Origin: Pseudomonadota bacterium
GTDB lineage: Bacteria; Pseudomonadota; Alphaproteobacteria; Sphingomonadales; Sphingomonadaceae
NCBI GenBank assembly: GCA_023391375.1
Contig: JAEWBB010000012.1
Coordinates: 71,764 to 135,763 of the forward strand
DNA length: 64,000 nucleotides
Reading direction: 5' to 3'
In this document: in pieces, positions 1 to 10,298 of the stretch
How the letters are laid out: every line of letters starts with the position of its first letter
How positions within the stretch are numbered: the first letter of the stretch is position 1
Translations under genes and position numbers: made by a program
Notes under the pieces: generated by a model
Told to the model about the DNA's origin: nothing
What the model saw: the letters and a program-made list of their open reading frames with translations, nothing else
Database searches by the model: none

Positions 1-272
1 AAGATGCCGCGGTAGGACACCGGCACGCTCGCCTTGAAATCGGTCACGGTGAATTCGACGCGCAATCCGTCAGGCGCGCGGCGCACGCTGCCCTGCTCGA
101 CCATCCCGCCAAGCCGCAGCGACCGGTCGACCTGGGAATGGACGGCAAGGTCCGACGGCGTCACGAAATAGGCCGCGCGATCCTTCAATCCCCACATCGC
201 CAGAAGCACCGCGCCGACGAGTGCCGCGACCGCAAGCAGGATGAGGACGAGGCGCTGGTTCTTCGGCTTCAT
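1..272 (-). CDS. ccmE: Cytochrome c maturation protein CcmE, 3' part cut by the window edge
   Basis: Periplasmic heme chaperone of system I cytochrome c maturation; it carries heme covalently from CcmC to the CcmF/H lyase. About 90 residues are visible: a short basic start (MKPKNQRL), one membrane anchor at about residues 8-28, then the start of the OB-fold domain with the typical segment around AAYFVTPSDL. The heme-binding His/Tyr region lies beyond base 1 and cannot be checked. The ATG overlaps the ccmD stop (ATGA), so ccmC-ccmD-ccmE is one coupled unit. The call rests on N-terminal similarity plus context. Confidence 0.9.
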   Translation of the reverse strand, partial: MKPKNQRLVLILLAVAALVGAVLLAMWGLKDRAAYFVTPSDLAVHSQVDRSLRLGGMVEQGSVRRAPDGLRVEFTVTDFKASVPVSYRGI

Positions 273-400
273 CGCCGGTCCTTCAGCGCGTCCGCCGCCC
301 GTTCGGCGCGGCGCATCGCCACGGCAGACCAGACGCCCAGCAACACGCTCGCCCCGATCACGATCGCATAGGCGGCGATGACGAACGGCCAGGGATTCAT
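269..400 (-). CDS. ccmD: Heme exporter protein CcmD (small membrane subunit)
   Basis: A 43-residue protein beginning MNPWPFVIAAYAIVIGASVLL, with one membrane helix and a basic tail (RRAERAADALKDRR). This is the size and layout of CcmD, which stabilises the CcmABC complex and helps release holo-CcmE. It overlaps ccmC upstream and ccmE downstream by 4 bases each (ATGA). The family is weakly conserved, so position between ccmC and ccmE carries much of the evidence. Confidence 0.88.
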   Translation of the reverse strand: MNPWPFVIAAYAIVIGASVLLGVWSAVAMRRAERAADALKDRR

Positions 401-1113
401 GCCTCGCCCTTCCGGCGCAGACGCATTTCCACGCGCGTCTGCGCGAGCTCGGTCCGCATGCGCATCAGCGTCAGCGCGACGAAAAAGGCGGTAAAACCGA
501 CCATCGTCAGCGGAAGCGGCCACAGCAGTTCGGGCGCGATCGACGATCCGCCGAAGGTAATCGATTGTCCCTGGTGAAGGGTCCGCCACCACAGGACCGA
601 ATAATGGATCACCGGCAGGTTCACCGCGCCGATCAGGCCGAAGATCGCCGCGATGCGGCCTTCCCCGCCCCGTTCGCGGTCCGCCGACGCCAGGGCGATG
701 TAGCCGAGATAGAGGAAGAACAGGATCAACATCGATGTCAGACGCCCGTCCCACTCCCACCACGTTCCCCAGGTCGGACGCCCCCAGATCGAGCCGGTGG
801 CGAGGCAGAGCGCGGCGAACAACGCACCGGGCACCGCCATGGCGCGTCCGGCGACGGCGGCCAGCGGATGGCGCCAGACGATCTGACTGATGGCGGCGGC
901 GGCAATGCCCGCCCAACCCGCCATGCCGAGCCAGGCCGACGGAACATGGATGTAGAGAATGCGGACCGTTTCGCCCTGGAGATAGTCCGGCGGCGTAATG
1001 AACAGGCCGGCGAACATCCCCGCACCGGCCAGCAGGATGCCGAGCGCCAACAACCACGCCGTGGCGGGGCGGGCGATCCTGAGGAAACGGGCGGGATTGG
1101 CGAAGCGGTGCAT
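397..1113 (-). CDS. ccmC: Heme transporter CcmC
   Basis: A 238-residue integral membrane protein of the heme-handling family, which loads heme onto periplasmic CcmE. Six hydrophobic segments are visible, with the diagnostic tryptophan-rich WWD motif near residue 115 (WGRPTWGTWWEWD) and flanking histidines (YIHVPSAW before it, IHYSVLWW after it) that are the expected axial heme ligands. It is the first gene of the visible ccmC-ccmD-ccmE unit. It starts 51 bases after the amino-acid dehydrogenase on the same strand, so read-through from that gene is possible. Confidence 0.96.
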   Translation of the reverse strand: MHRFANPARFLRIARPATAWLLALGILLAGAGMFAGLFITPPDYLQGETVRILYIHVPSAWLGMAGWAGIAAAAISQIVWRHPLAAVAGRAMAVPGALFAALCLATGSIWGRPTWGTWWEWDGRLTSMLILFFLYLGYIALASADRERGGEGRIAAIFGLIGAVNLPVIHYSVLWWRTLHQGQSITFGGSSIAPELLWPLPLTMVGFTAFFVALTLMRMRTELAQTRVEMRLRRKGEA

Positions 1114-1164
1114 CGGACAACAAGCGCCCTAGCCCAGCCCTGCCGCCGCTTCAATTGAGCCGTT

Positions 1165-2211
1165 TCAGCGCCCGATCAGGCGCTGCGCCATAGCATCGGC
1201 GACCTCGGCCGGATTGCGGCCGGTCGCGGCACTGTCGGCCCAGATCTGCTCGAGCCGGACAGGGATCGCCTCGATCCGTTCGCGCACCAGGGAGTAGTCG
1301 CCATCGCCGAGATACTCAGTCGAGACGTTGATGATTCCACCGGCGTTAATGACATAGTCGGGCGCGTAAAGGATTCCGCGCTGGTGGATGCGCTGCCCGT
1401 CCTGCGGCGTGGCCAGCTGATTGTTCGCGCCGCCGGCGACGACCGGCGTGTTGAGCTTCGCGATCACTTCTTCCGTCAGGATCGCGCCCAGCGCGCAGGG
1501 GCTGACGACATCCGCTTCAAGAAACAGCACGTCGGCCGGGTCGACAACGGTCGCACCGGTCTCGGCCGCGAGCGCCCGCACGCGGTCGGCCGCCACGTCG
1601 GCGATCGACAGCTTTGCACCTTCCTTCGCCGCGAGCCGCGCAACGCCGCCGGCCACGCTGCCCGCGCCCTGGATGGCGAGGTGAAGCCCTTCGAGCGTGT
1701 TCTTGCCCAGCGCGCGCTTGACGGCGGCCTTGATGCCGAGGAACACGCCGAGCGAGGTGTGCGGGCCCGGATCGCCGCCGACATTGCCGCCTTCGACCGG
1801 AAGACCTGCGACGAACTTGGTCTGGCTGGCGATCGTGATCATGTCGTCGACCGACATGCCGACGTCTTCGGCCGTCACATATTTTCCGCCGAGCGAATCA
1901 ACCGCGCGGCCGAACGCTTCGACCATCGCCTTGGTCTTGGTCTTGTCCTTGTCGGCCAGGACAACCGCCTTTCCGCCGCCCAGCGGGAGACCGGCCATCG
2001 CGTTCTTGTAGCTCATCCCCCGCGAAAGGCGCAGTGCATCGGTCAGCGCTTCGGCATCGTCGGCATAGTGCCAGAATCGCGTGCCGCCCGCCGCCGGGCC
2101 GAGGTGGGTCGAATGCATAGCAATGATCGCCCGCAGGCCCGACGCCTCGTCGGTGACGAAATGCAGCGCTTCGTGCGCGTCGAAATCGGGGAAGCCCCAC
2201 GGGGTTTTCAT
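1165..2211 (-). CDS. Glu/Leu/Phe/Val dehydrogenase family protein (leucine dehydrogenase-like)
   Basis: NAD-dependent oxidative deaminase of branched-chain or aromatic amino acids, 348 residues, close to leucine dehydrogenases. The N-terminal catalytic domain has the substrate-binding Lys near residue 69 (GMSYKNAMAG) and the catalytic Lys near 81 (LPLGGGKAVV). A Rossmann domain follows with a GAGSVAGG glycine motif. The reading frame stays open upstream through tRNA-His. I chose the ATG at 2211 because the family begins right there (MKTPWGFPDF) and because it lies outside the tRNA. Exact amino-acid preference cannot be read from sequence. Confidence 0.9.
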   Translation of the reverse strand: MKTPWGFPDFDAHEALHFVTDEASGLRAIIAMHSTHLGPAAGGTRFWHYADDAEALTDALRLSRGMSYKNAMAGLPLGGGKAVVLADKDKTKTKAMVEAFGRAVDSLGGKYVTAEDVGMSVDDMITIASQTKFVAGLPVEGGNVGGDPGPHTSLGVFLGIKAAVKRALGKNTLEGLHLAIQGAGSVAGGVARLAAKEGAKLSIADVAADRVRALAAETGATVVDPADVLFLEADVVSPCALGAILTEEVIAKLNTPVVAGGANNQLATPQDGQRIHQRGILYAPDYVINAGGIINVSTEYLGDGDYSLVRERIEAIPVRLEQIWADSAATGRNPAEVADAMAQRLIGR

Positions 2212-2242
2212 GATCGCTATCTGCCTGTCTTTACAGGAAAAA

Positions 2243-2320
2243 TGGGGCGATCGACGGGACTTGAACCCGCGACCCCCGGTACCACAAACCGGTGCTCTAA
2301 CCAACTGAGCTACGATCGCC
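2243..2320 (-). tRNA. tRNA-His (anticodon GTG)
   Basis: A complete cloverleaf on the minus strand. D arm AGCTCAGTTGGTTAGAGC, anticodon stem CCGGT/ACCGG around loop TTGTGGT (anticodon GTG), T arm GGGTTCAAGTCCC. An eighth acceptor pair is encoded (extra 5' G against C73), as expected for canonical histidine tRNA, and CCA is encoded (2243-2245). It lies 31 bases upstream of the dehydrogenase start on the same strand. Confidence 0.97.
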
Positions 2321-2666
2321 ATGATGCGCCCGCGGAAGGGCGCGGCGCTCCTTTGGCGAAGACGCGCGCACTTTGCAACCGTTTCGCCGAGGCCGGAAGT
2401 CCTTACGTCGACAAAACTATTTCCAATCAATGACCAAGCGGCTAGACGCGCCGCGATCACAAGGGGGATCGATCCGGTCGTCGCGCCGTTCCTGCGAGAC
2501 ACTGGTTAGCCAAATGGGGATTTGGCGGACGCTGACGGCGCGCTTCGGCGCGCAACTGGCGTCTGAAAAACTGGTTAATGAATTGTGTTGCTAACACATG
2601 GCTAATCGCTCTTGCGCTCAGCTCTCAAGGCGCGCACGATAAGCCGCTAGAAGAAGTGGGTTTTGG
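2321..2666 (+). promoter_or_regulatory. 346-base leader with three inverted repeats upstream of the Crp/Fnr gene
   Basis: No convincing gene is present. Three palindromes are visible: GCCAAAT-GGGG-ATTTGGC at 2509-2526; a compound stem-loop at 2528-2563 with inner arms GCGCGC around a TTCG tetraloop; and TGTGTT-GCT-AACACA at 2584-2598. The last resembles a Crp/Fnr-type operator and lies 68 bases before the regulator start, so autoregulation is a reasonable inference. The octamer ACTGGTTA occurs twice (2501-2508 and 2570-2577). The tRNA-His promoter must also lie here on the minus strand. Confidence 0.5.
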
Positions 2667-3374
2667 ATGATTGATCGTATGCGTCAGTTGGATGCGGCCT
2701 CGCTCGAAGAAACGCTTGTCGAACGCGGTCTCGACCGCAAGTTCGCCCGCCTCCTGACAGAAATGCCGCACCGCGTCGTCACGGTCGAACCGCGCCGCGT
2801 CTTCCGCGACATCGGGGTCGATCGCAACGAAGTCATGTTCGTGAAATCCGGCCTGGTCAGCAAGTTCAAGACCGACAGCGCCGGCCGCCGCCAGATCGTG
2901 GCGCTGCGCTTCCCGGGCGAAGGCATCCTGCCCCGCGAAGGGTCGACCGATTACGGCGTGCAAGCCATCGTCAAAAGCGAAGTCATGGTCGGCCGCGAAG
3001 AAGATTTTGACCCGATCGTCGAAGCCCATCCCGAGCTGTCGCGCTTCTTCCTCAAGCTGATGCAGCGCCACCAGGCGATCGGCTACGAATGGCTGGTCAA
3101 CTGCGGCCGCCGCGATTCCATCGCCCGCGTGGCCCACCTGTTGTGCGAGACGGTCGAACGCGCAGGTCTCGACGCCGGCAAGGATTCGCTCACCAACCCC
3201 TTCACGCAGCAGCAGATCGCCGACATCACCGGCCAGACGTCGGTGAACGTCAACCGCGTGTTCGCCGACCTGGAGCGCCAGGGCCTGATCAGCCGCCATG
3301 GCCGCCAGATTCGCTTCAACGATTTCGAGGAGCTGCGCCGCGTCGCCAGCTTCCAGCCCGGCTACCTGCAGTAG
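2667..3374 (+). CDS. Crp/Fnr family transcriptional regulator
   Basis: A 235-residue regulator with an N-terminal cyclic-nucleotide-binding-like barrel (about residues 30-130), a dimerisation helix, and a C-terminal winged helix. The recognition region is at about 179-203 (TQQQIADITGQTSVNVNRV). There is no N-terminal cysteine cluster; only Cys146 and Cys160 are present, so an oxygen-sensing Fnr iron-sulfur centre is unlikely. The residues that would bind cAMP are not recognisable either, so the ligand is unknown. It is monocistronic, with a long structured leader and a strong terminator right after the stop. Confidence 0.9.
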   Translation: MIDRMRQLDAASLEETLVERGLDRKFARLLTEMPHRVVTVEPRRVFRDIGVDRNEVMFVKSGLVSKFKTDSAGRRQIVALRFPGEGILPREGSTDYGVQAIVKSEVMVGREEDFDPIVEAHPELSRFFLKLMQRHQAIGYEWLVNCGRRDSIARVAHLLCETVERAGLDAGKDSLTNPFTQQQIADITGQTSVNVNRVFADLERQGLISRHGRQIRFNDFEELRRVASFQPGYLQ

Positions 3375-3389
3375 GTCACTGCCGATACG

Positions 3390-3429
3390 AAAAAGGCCGC
3401 GCTCCCGACTTGGGAAGCGCGGCCTTTTT
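3390..3429 (+). terminator. Rho-independent terminator of the Crp/Fnr gene
   Basis: A near-perfect hairpin (AAAAAGGCCGCGCT paired with AGCGCGGCCTTTTT) begins 15 bases after the stop and ends in a T tract. Because of its A/T flanks it could also work on the opposite strand, after tRNA-Val. Confidence 0.9.
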
Positions 3430-3442
3430 CATGTCCGAAGCA

Positions 3443-3517
3443 TGGTGGGCGCGACAGGGATTGAACCTGTGACCCCACCCGTGTGAAGGGTGTGCTCTAC
3501 CGCTGAGCTACGCGCCC
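3443..3517 (-). tRNA. tRNA-Val (anticodon CAC)
   Basis: Cloverleaf on the minus strand starting GGGCGCGTAGCTCAGCGG. Anticodon stem CACCC/GGGTG encloses loop TTCACAC (anticodon CAC). T arm CAGGTTCAATCCCTG, A discriminator, and CCA encoded at 3443-3445. It lies downstream of hupB on the same strand. Confidence 0.97.
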
Positions 3518-3566
3518 ATGCCATTCGGTCGGCGGCTGTTAGGCGAGCCGCCTTCGGCTGTCCAGC

Positions 3567-3839
3567 CTATTGGACGGCGTCTTTCAACAATTTGCCGGGA
3601 CGGAATTTCGGCTGCGAGGAGGCCGCGATCTGCATCGGCTCGCCGGTCCGCGGATTGCGGCCGGTCGAGGCCTTGCGGCGCGTAACCGAGAAGTTGCCGA
3701 ACCCGACCAGCCTCACCTCGTCGCCGCGCTTCAGCGTCGCGGTGACGATCTCGAGCATCGTTTCGACGGCCTTGCTCGCATCACCACGCGACAGGCCGGA
3801 GCGATCCGCAACCTGGCCGATCAGTTCCTGCTTGTTCAT
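3567..3839 (-). CDS. hupB: DNA-binding protein HU
   Basis: A 90-residue nucleoid protein (MNKQELIGQVADRSGLS) with the whole HU/IHF fold: two helices, then the beta arm containing VGFGNFSV and the signature around RNPRTGEP, and a C-terminal helix. It bends DNA non-specifically as a dimer. A GTG three codons earlier is in frame but overlaps the Shine-Dalgarno AAGGAGG. The ATG at 3839, 8 bases after that site, is therefore the start. It lies downstream of lon on the same strand, as in many alphaproteobacteria. Confidence 0.97.
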   Translation of the reverse strand: MNKQELIGQVADRSGLSRGDASKAVETMLEIVTATLKRGDEVRLVGFGNFSVTRRKASTGRNPRTGEPMQIAASSQPKFRPGKLLKDAVQ

Positions 3840-3898
3840 CGATCGCACCTCCTTGAACGCCGAAAGGCGCTTGATCCGGCGACTCCTGCCGTCGGGAA

Positions 3899-3923
3899 GG
3901 CGTCCCTAAAACAAAGGGACGCC
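3899..3923 (-). other. Perfect 9-bp stem-loop between lon and hupB
   Basis: GGCGTCCCT and AGGGACGCC flank a 7-base loop in the 99-base gap after the lon stop. On the minus strand there is no T tract after it (TTCCCGACGG). It is therefore not a classical terminator, and may be a processing or stability element or a partial attenuator between the two genes. Confidence 0.55.
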
Positions 3924-3938
3924 CGTGTGTCAAAGCCC

Positions 3939-6356
<2,418 letters not shown>

Positions 6357-6360
6357 ATGG

Positions 6361-6380
6361 GCGCGCCGGTCAGGGCGCGC
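6361..6380 (-). other. GC hairpin directly before the lon start
   Basis: GCGCGCC and GGCGCGC pair around a 6-base loop, ending 5 bases upstream of the first possible lon ATG. This would hamper initiation at 6356 and may favour the downstream ATG at 6344, or act as a translational control element. Only the pairing is visible. Confidence 0.4.
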
Positions 6381-6386
6381 AATGCA

Positions 6387-6887
6387 TCAGGCAAATGCGT
6401 TGGGCACCGCGGCAATGAAGTTCTGCGCGGCATGAATCGCCAGCGCCATCCCGTAAGCCGCCCAGACCGATCGCTGCCGCCATGTCAGGTAGGCAAGCGA
6501 GAAAAGAGTAAAGGGCCACCAGATGACCAGGCCCCACGTCGGGGCCGCGCTGCTATGTGCCAGCCCCCACCCCGCCGCGCACAGCAAGACCGCGGTCCAC
6601 GGCGACACCAGGCGACGCAGGGTTTCCAGAACGACCGCCAAAATGGCCGTCTCGACGACCGGCGCGAACACCGCCACCGCAAACAGGAACAGCCAGCCCG
6701 ACACAGGAAATTGCGGACCTTCGGCCGCCGGGAAGAGCGCATTGGCGGCCGCGGACAGGGCGATAGCGCCGGCCAGGCTTAAAATGACGGCCGTTGCCGC
6801 GTAGACGGCCGGCCGCCGCGGCACGAAAAGAAGGCGGGGCAGGAAGGCGACAGGCCGCGGGACGGCCAGCACTTTCACCAGGTCCAC
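6387..6887 (-). CDS. CPBP (Rce1-like) intramembrane protein with degenerate first motif
   Basis: A 166-residue polytopic membrane protein with about four hydrophobic segments. It retains the second and third motifs of the CPBP/Abi metalloprotease family: His111 in GWGLAHS and the HxxxN pair His152/Asn156 (IHAAQN). The first motif, normally EExxxR, is reduced to one Glu (Glu79 in APVVETAIL), so protease activity is doubtful. The GTG start follows the clpX stop with no gap, and lon is 30 bases downstream, so it is co-transcribed with the two ATP-dependent proteases. A later GTG (MLAVP region) is possible. Confidence 0.7.
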   Translation of the reverse strand: MDLVKVLAVPRPVAFLPRLLFVPRRPAVYAATAVILSLAGAIALSAAANALFPAAEGPQFPVSGWLFLFAVAVFAPVVETAILAVVLETLRRLVSPWTAVLLCAAGWGLAHSSAAPTWGLVIWWPFTLFSLAYLTWRQRSVWAAYGMALAIHAAQNFIAAVPNAFA

Positions 6888-8168
6888 TTAGGCGGCGTCG
6901 CCCGCGGTGGCCGACGCGTCCTTGGCCTTCTTGCCATAGACACGGACCGGCTCCTTGGTGCCGGCAACCACTTCATGGTCGATATGCACCTCGTCGACGC
7001 CGTCCATCGACGGAAGGTCGAACATGGTGTCGAGCAGGATACCCTCGAGGATCGAGCGCAGGCCGCGCGCGCCGGTCTTGCGCTCGATCGCCTTCTTGGC
7101 GATGGCGTGGAGCGCCTCGTCGGTGAAGACCAGCTCCACGTCCTCCATGTCGAACAGCTTCTGGTACTGCTTGACCAAAGCGTTCTTCGGCTCGACCAGG
7201 ATCTCCACCAGTGCCACCTCGTCGAGGTCCTCGAGCGTGGCGATCACCGGCATACGGCCGATGAATTCCGGAATGAGGCCGAACTTCATCAGGTCTTCCG
7301 GCTCGGTGCTCTTGAGCACCTGACCCGTGCGCTTGTCTTCCGGCGCGGCGACGTGGGCGCCGAAGCCGATCGACTTGCCCTGCAGGCGGTCGCCGATGAT
7401 CTTTTCGAGGCCGGCGAAGGCGCCGCCGCAGATGAACAGGATATTGGTCGTGTCGACCTGCAGGAATTCCTGCTGCGGATGCTTGCGGCCGCCTTGCGGC
7501 GGGACGGAGGCGGTAGTCCCTTCCATCAGCTTCAGCAGCGCCTGCTGGACGCCCTCGCCCGACACGTCGCGGGTGATCGAGGGATTGTCCGACTTGCGCG
7601 AAATCTTGTCGATTTCGTCGATGTAGACGATTCCGCGCTGGGCCTTTTCGACGTTGTAGTCGCTGGCCTGCAGAAGCTTGAGGATGATGTTCTCGACGTC
7701 CTCACCGACGTAGCCGGCTTCGGTCAGCGTGGTCGCGTCGGCCATCGTGAACGGCACGTCGAGGATGCGCGCCAGGGTCTGGGCGAGCAGCGTCTTGCCG
7801 CAACCGGTCGGACCGATCAGCAGGATGTTCGACTTGGCCAGCTCGACGTCGGCCCCGCCCTTCTGGCCATGGTTGAGGCGCTTGTAGTGGTTGTGAACCG
7901 CGACCGAGAGCACGCGCTTGGCGCGGGCCTGGCCGATCACATAATCGTCCAGCACCTTGTTGATTTCCGACGGGGTCGGCACGCCGTCGCGGGTCTTGAC
8001 CAGCGCCGACTTGGTTTCCTCCCGGATGATGTCGTTGCACAGCTCGACGCATTCATCGCAGATGAAGACGGTCGGGCCGGCGATGAGCTTCCTCACCTCG
8101 TGCTGCGACTTGCCGCAGAAGCTGCAGTAAAGCGTGCTCTTGCTGTCGCCGCCGGAAAGCTTGGTCAT
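6888..8168 (-). CDS. clpX: ClpX, ATPase and specificity subunit of the Clp protease
   Basis: A 426-residue AAA+ unfoldase that feeds substrates to ClpP. The N-terminal zinc-binding domain has Cys15, Cys18, Cys37 and Cys40. Walker A GPTGCGKT is at 119-126, with Walker B IDEIDK, and the IGF loop region (about residue 273, SIGFGAH) docks ClpP. Shine-Dalgarno GAGAGGA lies 5 bases before the ATG. Unlike the usual order, clpP is not adjacent but lies 6.7 kb away on the same strand. Confidence 0.98.
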   Translation of the reverse strand: MTKLSGGDSKSTLYCSFCGKSQHEVRKLIAGPTVFICDECVELCNDIIREETKSALVKTRDGVPTPSEINKVLDDYVIGQARAKRVLSVAVHNHYKRLNHGQKGGADVELAKSNILLIGPTGCGKTLLAQTLARILDVPFTMADATTLTEAGYVGEDVENIILKLLQASDYNVEKAQRGIVYIDEIDKISRKSDNPSITRDVSGEGVQQALLKLMEGTTASVPPQGGRKHPQQEFLQVDTTNILFICGGAFAGLEKIIGDRLQGKSIGFGAHVAAPEDKRTGQVLKSTEPEDLMKFGLIPEFIGRMPVIATLEDLDEVALVEILVEPKNALVKQYQKLFDMEDVELVFTDEALHAIAKKAIERKTGARGLRSILEGILLDTMFDLPSMDGVDEVHIDHEVVAGTKEPVRVYGKKAKDASATAGDAA

Positions 8169-8184
8169 AAATTCCTCTCAAGGA

Positions 8185-8224
8185 GCCGCCGAAGCGGCCA
8201 TCCGCGAAGCCATGCTAGCTTCGC
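8185..8224 (-). other. Two stem-loops in the clpX leader
   Basis: GCCGC-CGAA-GCGGC (8185-8198) and GCGAAGC-CATGCTA-GCTTCGC (8204-8224) lie 17-56 bases upstream of the clpX ATG. They probably shape the 5' untranslated RNA. No T tract follows, so they are not simple terminators. Confidence 0.45.
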
Positions 8225-8369
8225 TTTCTCGCACATTCAAACTGTTAGAGGGGTTAACGCGCTCCCGCGCCCCGATGCATTGTCCCGATATGGGCATGGT
8301 TCATCGCACCGGCAAGTCCGCCGTGCGTGGTAGACGGATGATTAACGCTATTCGCTCATAAGCGACTGC

Positions 8370-9641
8370 ATGGACTGGGGCCGAAAGCTCGGAATGGCGA
8401 TCCCGGCGGCGATAGCTGCCGCCTTTGGCGCGTGTGCAACGCCCGCCAACGCGCAGGACGTCAATCTTTTCGGCCCGGACGCCTGGTCATTGTCCGCCGA
8501 TGCGCGCCTGGTCGTGGCCGACGGTGAGCGAAGCTGGACGGCCAACGGTTACGGCAAGCTCCGCTTCGGAGACGAAGTTGGTCCGCGACTTGGTACGATC
8601 GACGCCGTCTGGCAACCCCGGTTCGGCTGGGCACTCTCGGCGACGGTGACCGGCACCGTTCAACAAGAGGACGACGAACTCCATGCCGGGATCAGCGAAG
8701 CCTTTCTTTCGCTGAAGAGCCAACCGGGCAACGGTGTCCGCGTCAGCGGTCGCGCCGGCCTGATGTGGGTTCCTTCAAGCCTCGAACATGAAGGCGCCGA
8801 TTGGCACGTCGCCGACACCATCACGCCAAGCGCGATCAACAGCTGGATCGGCGAAGAGGTGCGGCCACTCGCGGTCGAGGCGAAGGCGCTCATCCCCGCC
8901 GGCGACCACCGTTTGGAAGCGACGGGCGCCATCATAGCCGCGAACGACACCGCCGGGACGCTTCTCACATTCCGCGGCTGGGCGCTCCACGACCTCAAGC
9001 TGCTTGACGGCCGACGCTGGCCGCTGCCCTCGCTGTCGCCCGAGTTCGAACCCTACCAGCCGCACTATACCCATCCGCTGCTCGACGCCCTGCCGGGGTT
9101 CGCCAAGCGTCCCGGCTATTACGCCAAATTCGCCTGGGCGCCGCCCGCTCCTGTCCGACTGGAGCTGTTCCGTTACGAAAATCGCGGCGACCCTGAAGCC
9201 GCCAACGAGGACCGCGAATGGGCCTGGCGCACGCGGTTCAACCAAATCGGCATCGTCGTCCAGCCGCACGAAACGCTGACGATCAAAGGTCAGGCCCTGT
9301 CCGGCACCACCGAGATGGGGCTCGAGGAGGCCGGACGATACTGGATCGACGCGCGTTTCCGTTCAGCTTTTGCCCTCGTAACATGGAAGTCGGGACGCCA
9401 AGGCCTCTCCGTTCGCGCTGAGGCATTCGGTGTGCAGCAACGCGGATCGCTGGTCGACGATGACGATGGCGAGCGCGGGTGGGCGGCGACGCTCGCCGGA
9501 CATCGCATGCTGAACGACCATCTTTCGTTGTGGGCCGAGGGACTCCATGTCGCCAGTCGGCGCGATGGACGCCGCCGCGACGACCTCGATTGGCATCAGA
9601 TCCAGAACCAGTTGCAACTGGTCCTACGCGCTCATTGGTAA
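8370..9641 (+). CDS. Putative outer-membrane beta-barrel protein
   Basis: 423 residues with a signal peptide (cleavage likely after ATPANAQ) and alternating hydrophobic/polar strands throughout. The C-terminus is LQLVLRAHW, a terminal-aromatic beta signal typical of outer-membrane barrels. I do not recognise a named family. It is the first gene of a tight three-gene unit with a periplasmic cupredoxin and a GGDEF-EAL protein, which suggests it is a pore or receptor for the same signal. An alternative start at 8394 (MAIPAA) gives a shorter signal peptide. Confidence 0.7.
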   Translation: MDWGRKLGMAIPAAIAAAFGACATPANAQDVNLFGPDAWSLSADARLVVADGERSWTANGYGKLRFGDEVGPRLGTIDAVWQPRFGWALSATVTGTVQQEDDELHAGISEAFLSLKSQPGNGVRVSGRAGLMWVPSSLEHEGADWHVADTITPSAINSWIGEEVRPLAVEAKALIPAGDHRLEATGAIIAANDTAGTLLTFRGWALHDLKLLDGRRWPLPSLSPEFEPYQPHYTHPLLDALPGFAKRPGYYAKFAWAPPAPVRLELFRYENRGDPEAANEDREWAWRTRFNQIGIVVQPHETLTIKGQALSGTTEMGLEEAGRYWIDARFRSAFALVTWKSGRQGLSVRAEAFGVQQRGSLVDDDDGERGWAATLAGHRMLNDHLSLWAEGLHVASRRDGRRRDDLDWHQIQNQLQLVLRAHW

Positions 9642-9689
9642 CCATATTGATGCGCCGCGAATTTACTGTTCCCGGTTAATGACGGCGCC

Positions 9690-10298
9690 ATGTTCAAGCG
9701 CCTCGCCTTCGCTCTCATGCTCCTATCTGCGGCGCCCGCTTTCGCGGGTCCGTTGTCGGTGCGCGTCACAGACCCGAGCGGGAAGCCGGTGGCGAACGCC
9801 GTCGTCAGCCTACCGTCAGCGCGTCCTTCGGGAAGCGGCCGTTTCGTGGTGTCGCAGAAAGACCTCGCATTCCACCCATTCGTGCTGGTGGTGCCGGTCG
9901 GCGCCATCGTCAGCTTTCCCAACCTCGATGACACGCGACATCACGTCTACAGCTTCTCCAAAGCCAAGAAATTCGAGCTCAAGCTGTTCGCCAAGGAGCA
10001 GAGCCGCACGGTCAAGTTCGACGCGCCGGGCATCGTCGCACTGGGCTGCAATATCCACGACCAGATGAGCGCCTTCATCTTCGTCACCGACCGGGTAGTC
10101 ACCGCGGTCACCGATCGGAATGGTGTCACTCGCCTCAATGCGCCAAGCGGTGTCGCAGCCAGCCGCCTGACGGTCTGGCACCCTTATCTCCGCTCGCCGG
10201 GCAATTTGATGGACGTCAGCGTCTTCCCCGGCGAAAGCAACAAGGCGGTGCAGGTCCGCCTGCGGCCGCCGCCGATGCACGGCATGAGCGGCTACTGA
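9690..10298 (+). CDS. Periplasmic cupredoxin-like (methylamine-utilisation-type) protein
   Basis: 202 residues with a clear signal peptide (MFKRLAFALMLLSAAPAFA). A beta-rich domain follows, with a plausible type 1 copper site: His84 or His85 (DDTRHHVYS), Cys120 and His123 (GCNIHDQM) and Met126. That is the Cys-x2-His-x2-Met loop of cupredoxins. The C-terminal part resembles a carboxypeptidase-regulatory-like beta domain. It is probably a periplasmic copper or redox sensor or electron carrier. The stop overlaps the ATG of the downstream GGDEF-EAL gene (TGATG), which suggests the two products work together. Confidence 0.75.
   Translation: MFKRLAFALMLLSAAPAFAGPLSVRVTDPSGKPVANAVVSLPSARPSGSGRFVVSQKDLAFHPFVLVVPVGAIVSFPNLDDTRHHVYSFSKAKKFELKLFAKEQSRTVKFDAPGIVALGCNIHDQMSAFIFVTDRVVTAVTDRNGVTRLNAPSGVAASRLTVWHPYLRSPGNLMDVSVFPGESNKAVQVRLRPPPMHGMSGY

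Noticed and set aside
2212..2502. Upstream extension of the amino-acid dehydrogenase
   Set aside because: It would read through tRNA-His; family homology begins at 2211.
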